Positions 49,346 through 60,673 of a stretch of 64,000 nucleotides of DNA are shown here, one piece after another. A model generated the notes under the pieces. The model was not told where the DNA came from and made no database searches. It saw only the letters and a program-made list of their open reading frames with translations. The translations under genes were made by a program, and so were the position numbers. The stretch is from the NCBI GenBank assembly GCA_032207245.1, contig CM063498.1:95977870-96041869 (forward strand). The letters run 5' to 3'. The DNA is from Pardosa pseudoannulata. Lineage: Eukaryota > Arthropoda > Arachnida > Araneae > Lycosidae. How positions within the stretch are numbered: position 1 is the first letter of the stretch; every line of letters begins with the position of its first letter.

Positions 49346-50221
49346 TCTTCTGTCTTTTATGGTACATTTTTGTAACACAATGCAATCATTACATATACAT
49401 TTATTAATGTTCAATTACTTACAAAAATAGTGGAAATTTCCACCACTGTTGTGAGTGCAAGAGATATAAAATCTAATTTTACCACTATTGTATTAACCAG
49501 TTAAATACCATCCAGATGGATGAAAAATTTCGAGATCCCTTCCCTTTTGCCAGAAATTATTTGCATTTAACTCTAATTGTTGAACCTGTATAAGATTTTT
49601 TAAAATTAAATTACAACCACACACCTACTACTATGGTGCCCTCCACATAAAACTAGAGGTGCATTTGACACCATTAACAGTATATTTGGAACCCAGATTG
49701 TTATTTATAAATACCTGAACAGTCATCCCTGTGTATTTCATTGACTACCTTATTCACTAGATATGAATCATGCAATTGCAGTCTTTGGACACACATGAAA
49801 GGTCAGTTTACAAGAAGTAAAGAGACATTGTCAATCTTGAGAGGTCCATTACAAACACTTTTGCTAAAAATTGAGAAAGATCTGAACTTGTAACTGACAA
49901 CTGTGTGACTAAGTTGCACAATTGTATTCTCTCTTTGAAACCATCATGCACTAATTTTCTTTTTAGAGATGTTTTCAATAAAATAATTATTGTTGTGCTA
50001 TCTGCAATGACCCATTTGTTATTTCATTTTAAAGCTGTAGGTTAATTAAAGGCTGTATATGGCCTCACTCAGTCATATTCCTCAGGGCCTGATTTGTGAT
50101 AGGAAATTTGTAGTTGCTTCTAATGCTACATCAGTGCATGGTTTAGAGGCCACCCTAATTCAGGCAAGGGGTATACCTTTTGTTTGTGATAAGCACTGCT
50201 AGGATGGAAGAATGACTTTGC

Positions 50222-50445
50222 TCAAGTGAGTCCTTGTAATTAAGAAGCCAGGACCAAGCAGAAGACCCTTAGCCTTCACCCCAGAGGTATCATTTGAGAA
50301 TTTGGAAGACATTGTAACCGTGGACATATTTTACATGCCCCAGTCACCATTAATGAACACAATGGATCTTAGGCTGGCTTGAGCCCTGAACCTACAATCT
50401 ACCAGTTATGAGATAGTTTTCTTTGCCAACTGAGCTACTGCAGTT
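50222..50445 (-). repeat. SINE family B, copy with tRNA-like head
   Basis: On the minus strand the head reads AGTAGCTCAGTTGGCA (50424-50439), a tRNA D-arm/A-box, and then GTAGGTTCAGGGCTC (50381-50395), a degenerate T-arm/B-box. The body at 50226-50312 matches a second copy at 12389-12472. The 3' limit is approximate, and related sequence may extend left to about 50100. Confidence 0.65.
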
Positions 50446-50639
50446 CAAGTGAATTCGGTGCATGCACTCAGGCCCCACTTAGAAAGGGTCCCCACCCCAC
50501 TTTCAATGTACTTACAATATAGTAATCTGGAAACAATATTTTAAGAGACAAGCAAAACAAAAAACGTGCAAATGTTGGGACTACCTTAAACTTATTTTTA
50601 ATACCTCAATATTCAACTGTACAGAAGAAAGGTCCTTTT

Positions 50640-51405
50640 TGTTATTGATACTTTGGCATACAATGATGAGTTGGAGTTGTCGTTCATTTCATGTACCAGT
50701 TTAGATTTTGACAAATCTAACTTGTCAAGAGCTGGTTTCTACAAGCACTGTGCAATATATTAGCAAACCAGTGAGACTCAGTTGAGCCAAATTAAATTGT
50801 ATTATTTGAGTGCATAAAATTTTGCTTGATTTGCTTATCAAAGGATTAATTACAAATTTTAATACATTCCATTTATTCACAATCATCATATTCCTTTGGT
50901 AAATATTTTCTATCTTTTTTGAAAAAGTATAATTATTTTTAAAAACATACTAAGATAAACTTTAAAACTAAGTTAAGTTAAACTTTAAAACTAAGTTAAA
51001 CTTAGCTAATAAAAACTTAGCATGTTTTTAAAAATAATTTAATGTTATTTAAATAACAAAATTGTCTTCAATGCTGGAGCAATATTAAAAAACTTGTAAA
51101 GAATTAATTCTAAATGGAGAAAGGTATTTTGTTTTATGATAAATAAAAGGCTGTTATAATGATAATTTAGGTCTCAAAAGTTGCTGTCTCTTTAACCTCT
51201 TGATATATAATGAGGAATTCAGGTTCATCATTCATGTGCTACTATAGACCTTGATGAGTCTAACTCATCAAGAGGTGTTTCTGGTATCATCATGCAGTAT
51301 ACCAGCAAAAAGATTGAAAACTTAGTCAATTAATCCAAGTTAAATATTTTTTTAAACTTACAAAAGTCTGTTATTTATTTGTCAAAGGATTAAAATGAAT
51401 CGCAT
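50640..51405. repeat. Diverged direct duplication carrying two hairpins
   Basis: Copy 1 (about 50640-50860) and copy 2 (about 51185-51405) align with an offset near 542. Shared blocks include ATGATGAG / ATAATGAG, TTCATTTCATGT / ATCATTCATGT, TCTAACT, TCAAGAG, CAATATATTAGCAAA / CAGTATACCAGCAAA, and TTATCAAAGGATTAA / TTGTCAAAGGATTAA. Each copy has a perfect inverted repeat at the same place (50708-50728; 51250-51272). It lies in the intergenic space, with no coding frame. Confidence 0.6.
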
Positions 51406-52509
51406 CTCATTCAAGAACTTTGGTGAGTCTGTCAAAATTGTCTTTATTTGCATTATTAGCACTAAATCTGATGTAACATAAAGATTAATCTCTAATGAGA
51501 TTATAGGTGATTTCAAATAAAAATTTGATTTTGTTCAAATATTTTGTAGTTATACCTTGCTTCTTGGAAATCTCAGTGTTATTAATTTCAGTTATGGAAA
51601 GCTAAGACTGAACATCAAAATCTTTTAAATTTACATTTGTGAGGTTTGCTCTAGTATTTTTTTACAGCATTAATTATGAATGTTTTGAGAGTAAGCCTAC
51701 ATTCATTCTCAAAGTGAAGTGGAGAAAAAAAGGTTTAACTTTACTATAAAAGCCAATTAAAAAGGGAAAATGCAACAGAGGGAATATGAAAAAAGACAGT
51801 GTAAAGTGTTCCACATCAAGTATTTTAGATTTTAGTAATAAGATTTTATTCTTAGCTGTGCTATTAATTTGAGTTAAAACATAAAGATGATTTAATTTTC
51901 AAGAACTGTTTCTTCATAACCATTATAAGACCAGTGAGGGCTATGATTTTCATTTGTGAACAAATCCCCCTTTCTTGTAAATTGGTCCTCGTTGTTTCTG
52001 TTAATAAAACCATATGATTTGTAAACAGTGATTCTGATTTACAATAATAGTACATATTTTCCCTTTATAGTAAATTTTCAATACCCCATGCTTTATTTAT
52101 CACAGGAAGAAAGTCAGTGACTTTAGTGTGAGTTTAAAAACATAACTCAGTCACCTTTTCTGTCTCAGACCTCTACAAAGAGTTAAAGTTTTGTATCTTC
52201 CTTTGAATGTTCTGGTTCTTATAATGGATAATACCATTTCTGTCATATAAAAAAGTTATTTACCTGGCTAGGAGAGGGAGAATTCACCCACAATCAGTTT
52301 GTATATTACAGGATTAAAGTGTTAGGGGATGTAAAACTTAAATTTCTTTAATATTGATTTACAGTAGATATTTATACAAGACAATTTTTCAATACATTCA
52401 AAATACAGCTCTCTGCTGCTTAATGTTTTTTATTCTTCCTCTTGAAATCTTTAATTGATTAAACCAATACTATATGATGATGTCTGAGCACCAGCATAAT
52501 AACATTATT

Positions 52510-52661
52510 AAGGCCAACTGATGGTTGAATAGGTAAGGCGATGGTTTTTGGGTTTGAATCCCTTATATAGCCATTTGGAATCAGCTTTAAGTTGTACATC
52601 TAGGTCTCATTAGCCTTCATGTCGCAAAAACAGACTGTAGTGCTCCAGACCAACCAAAGCA
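52510..52661 (+). repeat. SINE family A, copy 3
   Basis: GGGTTTGAATCCCTTATATA is the B-box region. The GGCATGGATGTTCG segment is deleted. GGAATCAGCTTTAAG, GTCTCATTAGCC and GACTGTAGTGCTCC agree with the family. It lies in the perlecan-SLC7 intergenic space. Confidence 0.72.
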
Positions 52662-53568
52662 ATAAGATGAAGGTACAATATTAAGTAAAAATAGGTAGCA
52701 AACAGTTTATAGTTTCAGTCAGGCTACTTAATTTTGTGCTTTGACCCCAGAACTATAATTATACACCATTTTAAACTATTTTTTGAAATGAAATATTTCA
52801 GTATTTTAATACCATGTTTAAAAAAAATCAAATCTACCAAATCTAAACTTATTGTTTTTATACAGGACATCGCAGTTACTGTGTTATAAAATGGTTTGTG
52901 CAGTAGTTGCAATAACAAATAATCTGTTAACAATGTATTATGGCTCTACTCCAATGTAAGGTTAATCTAAGCAAACATTAAAAATTATGCTTATTAACAT
53001 AAATTTGCTCATGGTAGCAATTTTGATAAACTTAATGCAAATAACATAATGCTTAATGGATAGGTTGTGTTTCTTGATTTTCGGTTTCTGGTCACTTTAT
53101 AAAAGAATTAAACATGTATGAATGGAATTAAAGTGTGTCTATTTTACTTTTAAACTTTCAGGATAATTAATAATTACCCGTGCCTCTCAAAAAAAAAAAA
53201 TGCTTAAAAATGAAAAATTAGTACAGTATAATAAAAATTAGTGCAAAAATTTAAATTTATCTCGTTTATCCAACAAGTATTAAGACAAATAAGAACAATT
53301 GCATAACTTTTCAGTCTTCATCACTGCAATGGACTCTGACTATAGACTGGTGTATAAAACTAGTAATTTTTTATGCTGTACAACAAAATCTCTAAACATG
53401 ATTTGGGAACTAAAATGAAAGTTGCAGGAATTTCAAGACAGTATAAAATCTGTTTGATATAGAGACTAGAATAGTGAGTAAAAACATTCTGATTTGGATT
53501 GTAAAATTGGGTCTCGGATGACTGATTTTATGTACATATATATATGTGTATGTATAACATTGTTATTA

Positions 53569-53574
53569 TTTATT
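53569..53574 (-). promoter_or_regulatory. Possible polyadenylation signal of the SLC7 gene
   Basis: TTTATT on the plus strand reads AATAAA on the minus strand, 131 bases after the transporter stop codon. Placement is good, but the hexamer is frequent by chance in AT-rich DNA. Confidence 0.4.
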
Positions 53575-53704
53575 GGAATTGACTATGAAGTGGAAGAAAA
53601 AATGTATTATAGTGGAACATATGAATTAAATCAATGTAATGTGGTTGAAATTTTTAATTGACTATCATATTGTCATCTATGATTTCAATTCACATTTCTT
53701 CATT

Positions 53705-53898
53705 TCATAAACTGCCAGTCTTAAGTTTTTTGTTTCTTCTTGATTTTGCCATTTTTCGCTGTGATGGTATAACTTGGGGTATGCAGTTGTTTCCATAACT
53801 CGGAAGTGGTCTCAAAGTTATGTGAGCGGCCTTCATATTATAGAAAGAATTCGCTGCTGTAGAGCTCCTGATTCCGTACAAAAAGTACAATAAGGCTC
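53705..53898 (-). CDS. SLC7-type amino-acid transporter, last exon and stop
   Basis: The acceptor is TATTTTTCAG on the minus strand, just above 53898. The exon joins in phase 1 to give IVGALLYFLYGIRSS, the last membrane segment followed by the YGIRxS motif that ends CAT-family cores. A basic cytoplasmic tail follows (AKSRRNKKLKTGSL), with the stop TGA at 53705-53707. The transporter converges tail-to-tail with perlecan, about 4.3 kb apart. The intron between the two exons is 2.9 kb. Confidence 0.8.
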
Positions 53899-54926
53899 CT
53901 GAAAAATAAAAGTAAGAAATTAGCTAATACCAATATCAAGTTTTTAAAGTTTTCTGTAAAAGTATCCACTTTCAACCCGGAAAACTTTGAATATTTTAAA
54001 TCAAGATTTACAGTATTGCGCCAGTTGCTTAACGAAACCGGTAAGAATAATAAAGTCAGCTGTAGAATCAGCCAGTATTTACTAATATCATATTACTATG
54101 GGATAGAAGGGTATGAATTGATCAAGGCAGAAATAAATTTCATTTTATGTCATTCCAAATCTACTTTCAAAACATTATCCAGAACTTTGAAGCCAGCTTT
54201 TGATACAACTAACTTTACAAATTATTTGTATGTTTGCGCATATAATAAGATCTATTCGAATTTAATTGGGAACCCTTGATCTAATCTCACAATTTTTGGA
54301 ACAAAAAGAAAGATATATTTTTTATTTAATTTTTATTTATTTATTTTTTTTATTTATTTATTTTTTAATATTCGCGATTCCACCTCTCTTGTCTATCCAC
54401 CATATGTAACCAGTTAAAAATAAAATGGGTAAAATTGAATAAAAGGTTTGAAAATTTAGAACATAAAGGTGGCTATATTTTATTAAGTATTCGTGAGTTA
54501 TTGGGAAATGTGCGTCTGCCAATCCAATCAACATCGATAATGCATCACATATCTCACTTGCTGACAAACATAAATATAAAAGCATTTTATCATCTGTATT
54601 TAGCCCTTAATTTGGCTAAGTCTGGCCGCTACACCGGACTGGTATATTTATAACTACTTTATAACATAATTGTCAGTGTTCGCCACAGTGGACATTATCT
54701 CAAAAATGGAAAATGATATATTTTATTTTTTGTTTATTTTACAGATATCCTAATGTCTATACAGACATGGGAAAATAACAGAAAATAAAAAATATTTGAA
54801 AAATCATCTTGTCAAATTAAGGGTTAAATGTTATTTATTGCTTTAGTTATTAAAAGGCAACTCACCGGAATACACGAAATCTACTCGGTTTGAACATTCA
54901 AACCTTATTCTGTAAAGCTTAAAGAA

Positions 54927-54959
<33 letters not shown>

Positions 54960-56820
54960 GTTGACTGACTGACTCAGAGTAGTGAACTTCACTTAAAGAG
55001 CCTTAATTTCATTAGGTCAGTCTTGCTGTTCATTTTAGGAATATATTTAATGTTCAAAGAGACTGATACTAACTGTCTGTGTATATGTGTTCCGTAATGC
55101 TTTTGTTAAAAGGATAAAATTGTAAATTAAATCATTTTTACAACAGATGATTAAAATCGGGACTACGGTTAGAAGAAATCTATTGTTTAATTTTAATATC
55201 TTCCCCCTGTAAATTTAGATAAAATCTAATTGAATAGATACCGCACAAGTTGATAAATTTCAACGATATATAAAATAAGCAGAATTACATGTGATTTGTT
55301 CAGAAACAGTAATCATATTGGCGATGAACCTCTGGGAAAATAACTTTGACCTTGTAAAGTCTTACCCAGATATTAACGATGCTGGTATCTATAATTCCCT
55401 TCCTCTAACCCTCTGCTCTTTATTCAGATGAGGGCGAAATTATTTTCGGAGACATTTGATACCGTTCCCGTAAAAAAACTAGGTGAGAGCCATTCTGGTT
55501 TTCACTTCTAAGTGTTTTTTATAGAAAACATTTTAAAATCTTGGGCAAGTTATTACTATTATTTAATTACAGCTTAGAAATGTTCAATACTTTTATTTAT
55601 GGTATGAATATACAACTGTGTAATTTATTTTCTTTTGTTAGTTTCATCTTCAATTCCAGGTGTCCTTTTGTAAACAAAATGTGGTATTGTTGACGAAACG
55701 TTGGTTTCAGCTCCTAATTTGTGGGCATTTCAATAATTCTCTTAGTACGGATTAATGTGAGTTTTCAGGTTTACTTATAGAAGGGTCTAACACCCAATTA
55801 GATTTAACCAAGAAAATCTTTCAATCTGTCTGGTGTCAGAATAAAGAGCTATTAAGTGAGGACAATAAGCTGACAAAGTTCACACTTTTACTACGCTGGG
55901 AGAATTGGAAACTGACAGTATTCTCTCTGTCTTCTCTACTACCTCTGTTTTTCCTAAATTTTGCATGTAGAGAACAAATACATACATTATAATTTTAGTT
56001 TTGATTAAATTTAATTGATTACTTCAAAATAGCTTCAAATTAGTCATAAGATATACAAATTTTAAATTATTAAATTGATCTGCGAATAATTTAAGTGCTT
56101 GTATTAAACTTTCGTGGGCCTCCAAATTATTTAGTTACCATGGAACACGCTGGGGTCCATGGGAACCACTTCTACAGTGTATACGCGGTCTCAATACTGA
56201 CTAGCATGAAATAAAAAATAAAGAAACAAATTCATAAATTTTATTTTTTCAAATTGCTAAGTTGTTGAAAAGGCTTATCGATAAAAATATCGATACAATT
56301 TTCATTTCGGTCTTAACCGCATTTCCTCCTATGCAAATGAATTTTAACTATGAGCCGTGGTATAAATGAAGTTTCCCGGTTAGCTCATTGGCCTTTTCTG
56401 TAACTCTGATTGTTTGGTACTGCTAAAAATGTTGGTAAGTCAGTCGTAAGGGAATACGACGTATTATGTTGAAGACTGCTTTAGTTTATTTTAATATCTT
56501 GTTTATATTTTTATCATTCGAGTCGAATGAATAAATGTTTAATCAATGATATGAGCTGCGTTTTTGGACTTTCTACATATCTCCACACCACACGCATAAC
56601 AGGACGCTGTGCACCCTGCTAATAAGTTAAAATTTACCCCAACAAAAGTAATAAAATCATTTATATCGTTTTATAGATTTATTTTGAAATGGGGTTATCT
56701 TGATACAAGTGGTAAGGTGGCATCGTATACGCGAGATATATCGTCGTTGGCGCCTTTCGAAAGTGTTGATAACTACAATATATCGTCGTTCAAGGGTTAA
56801 AGTACGAAAGCATTACTCAC
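53899..56820 (-). other. Last intron of the SLC7 gene
   Basis: Clearly richer in CpG than the perlecan introns. It contains a 27-T tract, an 87-codon frame at 54016-54279 of unclear nature, and a 13-base direct repeat ATATATCGTCGTT at 56736 and 56778. Confidence 0.65.
54929..54955. repeat. Poly-T tract, 27 bases
   Basis: An uninterrupted T run within the SLC7 intron. No retroelement body was recognised next to it. Confidence 0.85.
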
Positions 56821-57443
56821 CCACTATAAAAGATCCTATGCTTAATTTCCACGTCTTTATCAAGGCCTGCATTAGCAACGAACACGACAGCAAAGATCCC
56901 ATTCCAGGAGTCCATGGCATACTGGGTATTCTTGCACAACACCCATTTCTACTGTCCAGTTTCTTATTCTGCGGTAAGCATATCAGAAATCCTTGAATAA
57001 TAGTGGAGAAAAGAATGAACACCGAGACTATAATCACCGCCGAAAAGTGGTCTTTTGAGTAAGCGAAATTCAGAGTCAGGGCGATAATGAGAGAGATGAT
57101 GATAAGTAAAGCTATGCACAATTTCGCTCTGAATGCACTTGAAGACGTAGGTTCGGGGGTTAGATTTGAGCGTATTGGGTCATCTAGGTTAGTAGTATTA
57201 GCTACTCGAGTTTGTTCTTGATATTGTTGGACGATGGCATCTATGTCTGTGTCGGAAGTTGAAGAATCTGAAAAGTTTTCTTCGACACATGTTGTAGATA
57301 CTTCGCGGTCGTCTGTGATTTCGAATTCTGGAGCATTGCTGTACTGAAACTCTTGGCTTTTCTTCCTAGAATGGTCATGCAAAACATTTCGGGCTGATGT
57401 GTGATACATTGGCTCATATTGCCACGAGCTGTTGTCATTGTAC
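56821..57443 (-). CDS. SLC7-type cationic amino-acid transporter, penultimate exon
   Basis: Read on the minus strand from 57443 (acceptor TTTTACAG) to 56821 (donor GTGAGT), phase 2 in and phase 1 out, about 208 residues. The first ~105 residues are polar, acidic and serine/threonine-rich (NFSDSSTSDTDIDAI). Then come two hydrophobic segments (ALLIIISLIIALTLNFAYS; AVIIVSVFILFSTIIQGFL) and LPQNKKL with ARIPSMPWTPGMG. This QPQN-like element plus a VPxxPxxP-like motif is what CAT-family transporters (SLC7A1-4, SLC7A14) show before their last membrane segments. TWKLSIGSFIVG starts the last pair. Such proteins carry cationic amino acids across the plasma or lysosomal membrane. The long polar loop resembles SLC7A14 in layout, an inference not a match. 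The upstream exons with the transport core were not found before the window's right edge. Confidence 0.8.
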
Positions 57444-57906
57444 CTGTAAAATGAAATTAGTATTTTAGTAATATACATTTTAACAATCAACCTATAAATT
57501 TGAGTGTTAAGGCTTTAGTGAACGAAAAAGTTTAATTTATTGTATATTACTAGTTTCTGGATATTGAAAAGCGGTGTTTTATCTATACGCTCTACAGTTA
57601 AAAACCTGCCAATTTCAAACCGTGTAGCTCGAATGTTTCTATATCCCTGTAGCCTATGTTAATTTCTTTTGCTTTTCCTTTATATATCTCAAAAGTTTTT
57701 CTTGTAAAACCACTATATTTTGAAACTCAAACTCAAAATATTGCAAATTTAAGCAACAATATCTCATTATTTTTCTTTTTTGTAATGCAGTTGAAGACGA
57801 GTTTAGCAATTCTTAAATGTACAAGATATAGGTTTCTCAAGATACAATGATTTTGATGTTACTTCTTGAATTTCAATGTATGGAAAAGATAATGAAATGA
57901 GTCAGC

Positions 57907-58555
57907 CAAGGCCGTAGACAAGGGAGGGGATTTAGTTGACCGGTCCTTCCCCGAAATTCCATAATTCTGAAAGACCCTTCAATGAAAAGAAAATTTAACG
58001 TTTGTGGGTTTGTCATCTGCATAGCTGTGGACAGACAGAAGTGTTCCCTGAAAGAGGTCGCTTCAGCCATAAATGTCTTGAGGGACCGGAAGCTTTAATC
58101 TACCCCCTACCAACATCCCATAGGGACATTCGTCTGATGATCGTTTTCCCTAATCTATTGTATATCGCCTTCCTGTATGGGTTGCTCCATGGTGAGTATT
58201 TTGAGACAGATTCTATCTTCTAAAATAGCTTCAACTTATTACTTTAGACTTGATTCTGGTATACAGCTAAAAGAGAGGGATATTTAAACTAATAAGTGAA
58301 AAAAAAAATGGTTTTCAATGTTAATTTTATTATTTAATTCATTGGGCAGATACTTCATTACTCATTCTAAGTTTTAAGTTTGTTCATTATATCATTTTTT
58401 AATCATTTTGTTATTTTAAAATTACATTGTTTTATGGTACTCATTAGGGATATACATACATAAGAAAACCTGTAATTCTACTGAAGTATCATTCACAAAA
58501 AACAAAATTTTTCCCTTTGGCCTCCCTCCGAAAATAATTTCTGGCTACGGTCTTG
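57907..58555. mobile_element. hAT-like MITE with 8-bp target duplication
   Basis: The left end reads CAAGGCCGTAGACAAGG. The right end, on the opposite strand, reads CAAGACCGTAGCCAGAA. Exactly outside these ends lie two copies of GAGTCAGC (57899-57906 and 58556-58563), a perfect 8-bp duplication as hAT transposases produce. The 649-bp interior has no transposase frame, so this is a non-autonomous element. Confidence 0.8.
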
Positions 58556-58754
58556 GAGTCAGCTTGATTCTAATGATAACGAAGACGAAAGAGAGAGCTT
58601 CACTGTGCTTTTGAAATGTTAAGGTTATTTGTTAAGGTTATTTTTACCTTTTTAATATTTTATCACTAAATTGTTGTACCTCTTTTGTCATCGACAGGGG
58701 AATATTCTAATTCGCAGCGCGTTGTGAAAATGGATCTTCGCTTTGAATAACTAC

Positions 58755-60190
58755 CAGGTTTGTTCAATAAATAACCAGCCAAATAGATTTCTTGAAATTT
58801 AAAACCAGAAAAATTTTTGAATTTTGTAAAATTTTATAAAATTGCATTTCGCACTTACACTTTGTTCTGATTGCAAGCTCAGTTTTCCAGGTAATGATCT
58901 TGGTTGATATTCGAACTTTGGAGTGTTTCGAACAATGCTATTGTGTACAGAAAAAACAGGTGGATTTACCGTTGGGAAATTTCAACGTGGAGATTGTTTT
59001 CCAGCGTTAACTAGGCACTAAGGGTCAAATAATTGAATAATCCCGAGAATGAATGTCAAAGGAAAGGGAAAGGATACGACTCCTTGAACCGAGGTTTCCA
59101 AATAAGGAAGATGTGGAAGAGAGATCGAGTTGGACTCCCCAGCTAGAGAGACATGTTGTTAACGTGGTTGTCTGACTGAGGCAAAGGTGTAATTTTAGGA
59201 ACTTGTTTTCCCCGATATATGAATATGCTTAAGTCATTTTATGTTTTCATTTAAAGTAAACAGCTAAGTTTTATTGTTGGAAGAAAGGCCTCATCTATTC
59301 TCATCCATGCAAATTTCCATTCATCGATACGACCCAAATTGCGTTACATCAGGCAGATTAAAGTGTGACCAAGGTTATAGATTCCATTCAACAGCTCGGT
59401 GTTACAAATCGACTCTCGATAGAAGGTAGTCGACGAACAACTAGGTGCTCTAAAACAAGTTACTGATGCCATTATCAGAAAAGTGTATCAGTTGATTCGT
59501 TAAGATCGACGAAATGCTTCCAACATAACTAGAAATATTAACCTAAGAGTCGGTACAGTTCACGGTATTCTCAAATACACGCTCAGTACCGAAAAGTCTG
59601 CGCGAAATGGGTTCATCATCTTTAGGAAGTAGCACAAGAAGCCTTCCACATTACTATGTAATTCTCTATTGTCACATTCTGCAACGCTATGTAGACTAAA
59701 GTGCGAATTTCTTGTCTAAAATTGTTAAGGGGGACGAGACCTGGTGTAACCATTATGAACTGGAACAGCAGAAACTAAGTCTACAATGGAAACACAAAAG
59801 ATTTCCATCGCCACAAAAGGTAAGGCCGTTCAGAGCAATGCGGGCAAAGTCTTTTACAATTTTTTTTCGACCTAAACTGTTGACTACTCACAGAGTTCCT
59901 GCTTAAAGTCGCAGGAATATGGATACGTTAGTTGTGGCGCATCTCCAGTACACCACGAAAACCAAATACTTTGATTTCGAAACGGAGGAAAGCTCGGATA
60001 TTCCAAAAATCACAACTAAAGATATGGGAAAAGTCAGGAAATTGAAAAGCTAATAAGAAACTTTTTGGAATCGCAGAAGAGCTTTAGTCAGAATGGTTTC
60101 TCCGCCATTGCCAAACACACAATTGCATAATTCAGAAGAAAAAAATGTCACAAAATTTTTATGGTATGAGATTTATTGTATTACCTTATC
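58755..60190 (+). mobile_element. Decayed mariner-like transposase remnant
   Basis: Plus-strand frames hold fragments in mariner order: LRTLECFEQCY near 58912, a YQLIR-DRRNASNITRNINL helix-turn-helix-like block near 59490, SARNGF near 59600, and the catalytic-region GDETW at 59730-59744 followed by LSLQWKHKRFPSPQK. Stops and frameshifts separate them. A left end may begin near CAGGTTTGTTCAATAAATAA (58755), but I found no convincing matching right end, so both borders are approximate. It belongs to a different mariner lineage from the 26-kb copy. Confidence 0.75.
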
Positions 60191-60581
60191 AATTTATATA
60201 CTAAAATGTAATTATTTGTTGAAAAATTCGGATTTCTGGATTGAAGTTTAACTTAAAACTGTAGTCTTCATACCTTGAAAGCTATTAGACCCGAATTTTT
60301 TCTTTTCCCGACTTACTTGCGATAAACAGGTGTTGAGCGATCTCATATATTTCATCTCTACTTTCTTGCAGCACCAAGTTCACTTTGCAAATTTCAAGCT
60401 AATTAAATATTAATTGAAATGGACAGCTGTAATAGCTTTATCTCGCAAAATGCATCCGCAGTAACTGTATTTTTCCTGTTATGTCGGGAACGTAATCAAC
60501 TAATGGCTTAAAAAAAAGGGGGTGCTTAATCTTTTGGGGAAAACTGAAAAAAGACCGGTTTTATAGCCCTATTCAAGTCAC

Positions 60582-60665
60582 TGGTCGGCATATTGGTTAA
60601 AACTTTCGTCTACCACGTTTGGAGTTCAAATCTCGAGTTAGGCTCGTTTGTTATTTGTGTTGTTC
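60582..60665 (+). repeat. tRNA-like SINE head, interrupted by a hAT MITE
   Basis: GGTCGGCATATTGGTTAAAA resembles an A-box region. GGAGTTCAAATCTC at 60621-60634 resembles a B-box, at tRNA-like spacing. The host sequence resumes at 61105 after the MITE. It shares no clear body with family A or B. Confidence 0.45.
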
Positions 60666-60673
60666 CTTTAGAG

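Larger units (their letters stand above)
49346..53568. other. Intergenic space between perlecan and the SLC7 gene
   Basis: Holds a family-B SINE, the hairpin-bearing duplication and family-A SINE copy 3. No coding frame is supported, and no promoter was recognised, as expected between convergent genes. Confidence 0.75.

Noticed and set aside
51250..51272. TTGATGAGTC, reminiscent of a hammerhead ribozyme core
   Set aside because: The required GAAA partner strand and three-stem layout are absent; the sequence is explained as a simple hairpin.
57656..58223. Open frames near the SLC7 penultimate exon
   Set aside because: One is AT-rich noise and the other two lie inside the hAT-like MITE; none splices in frame to the transporter.
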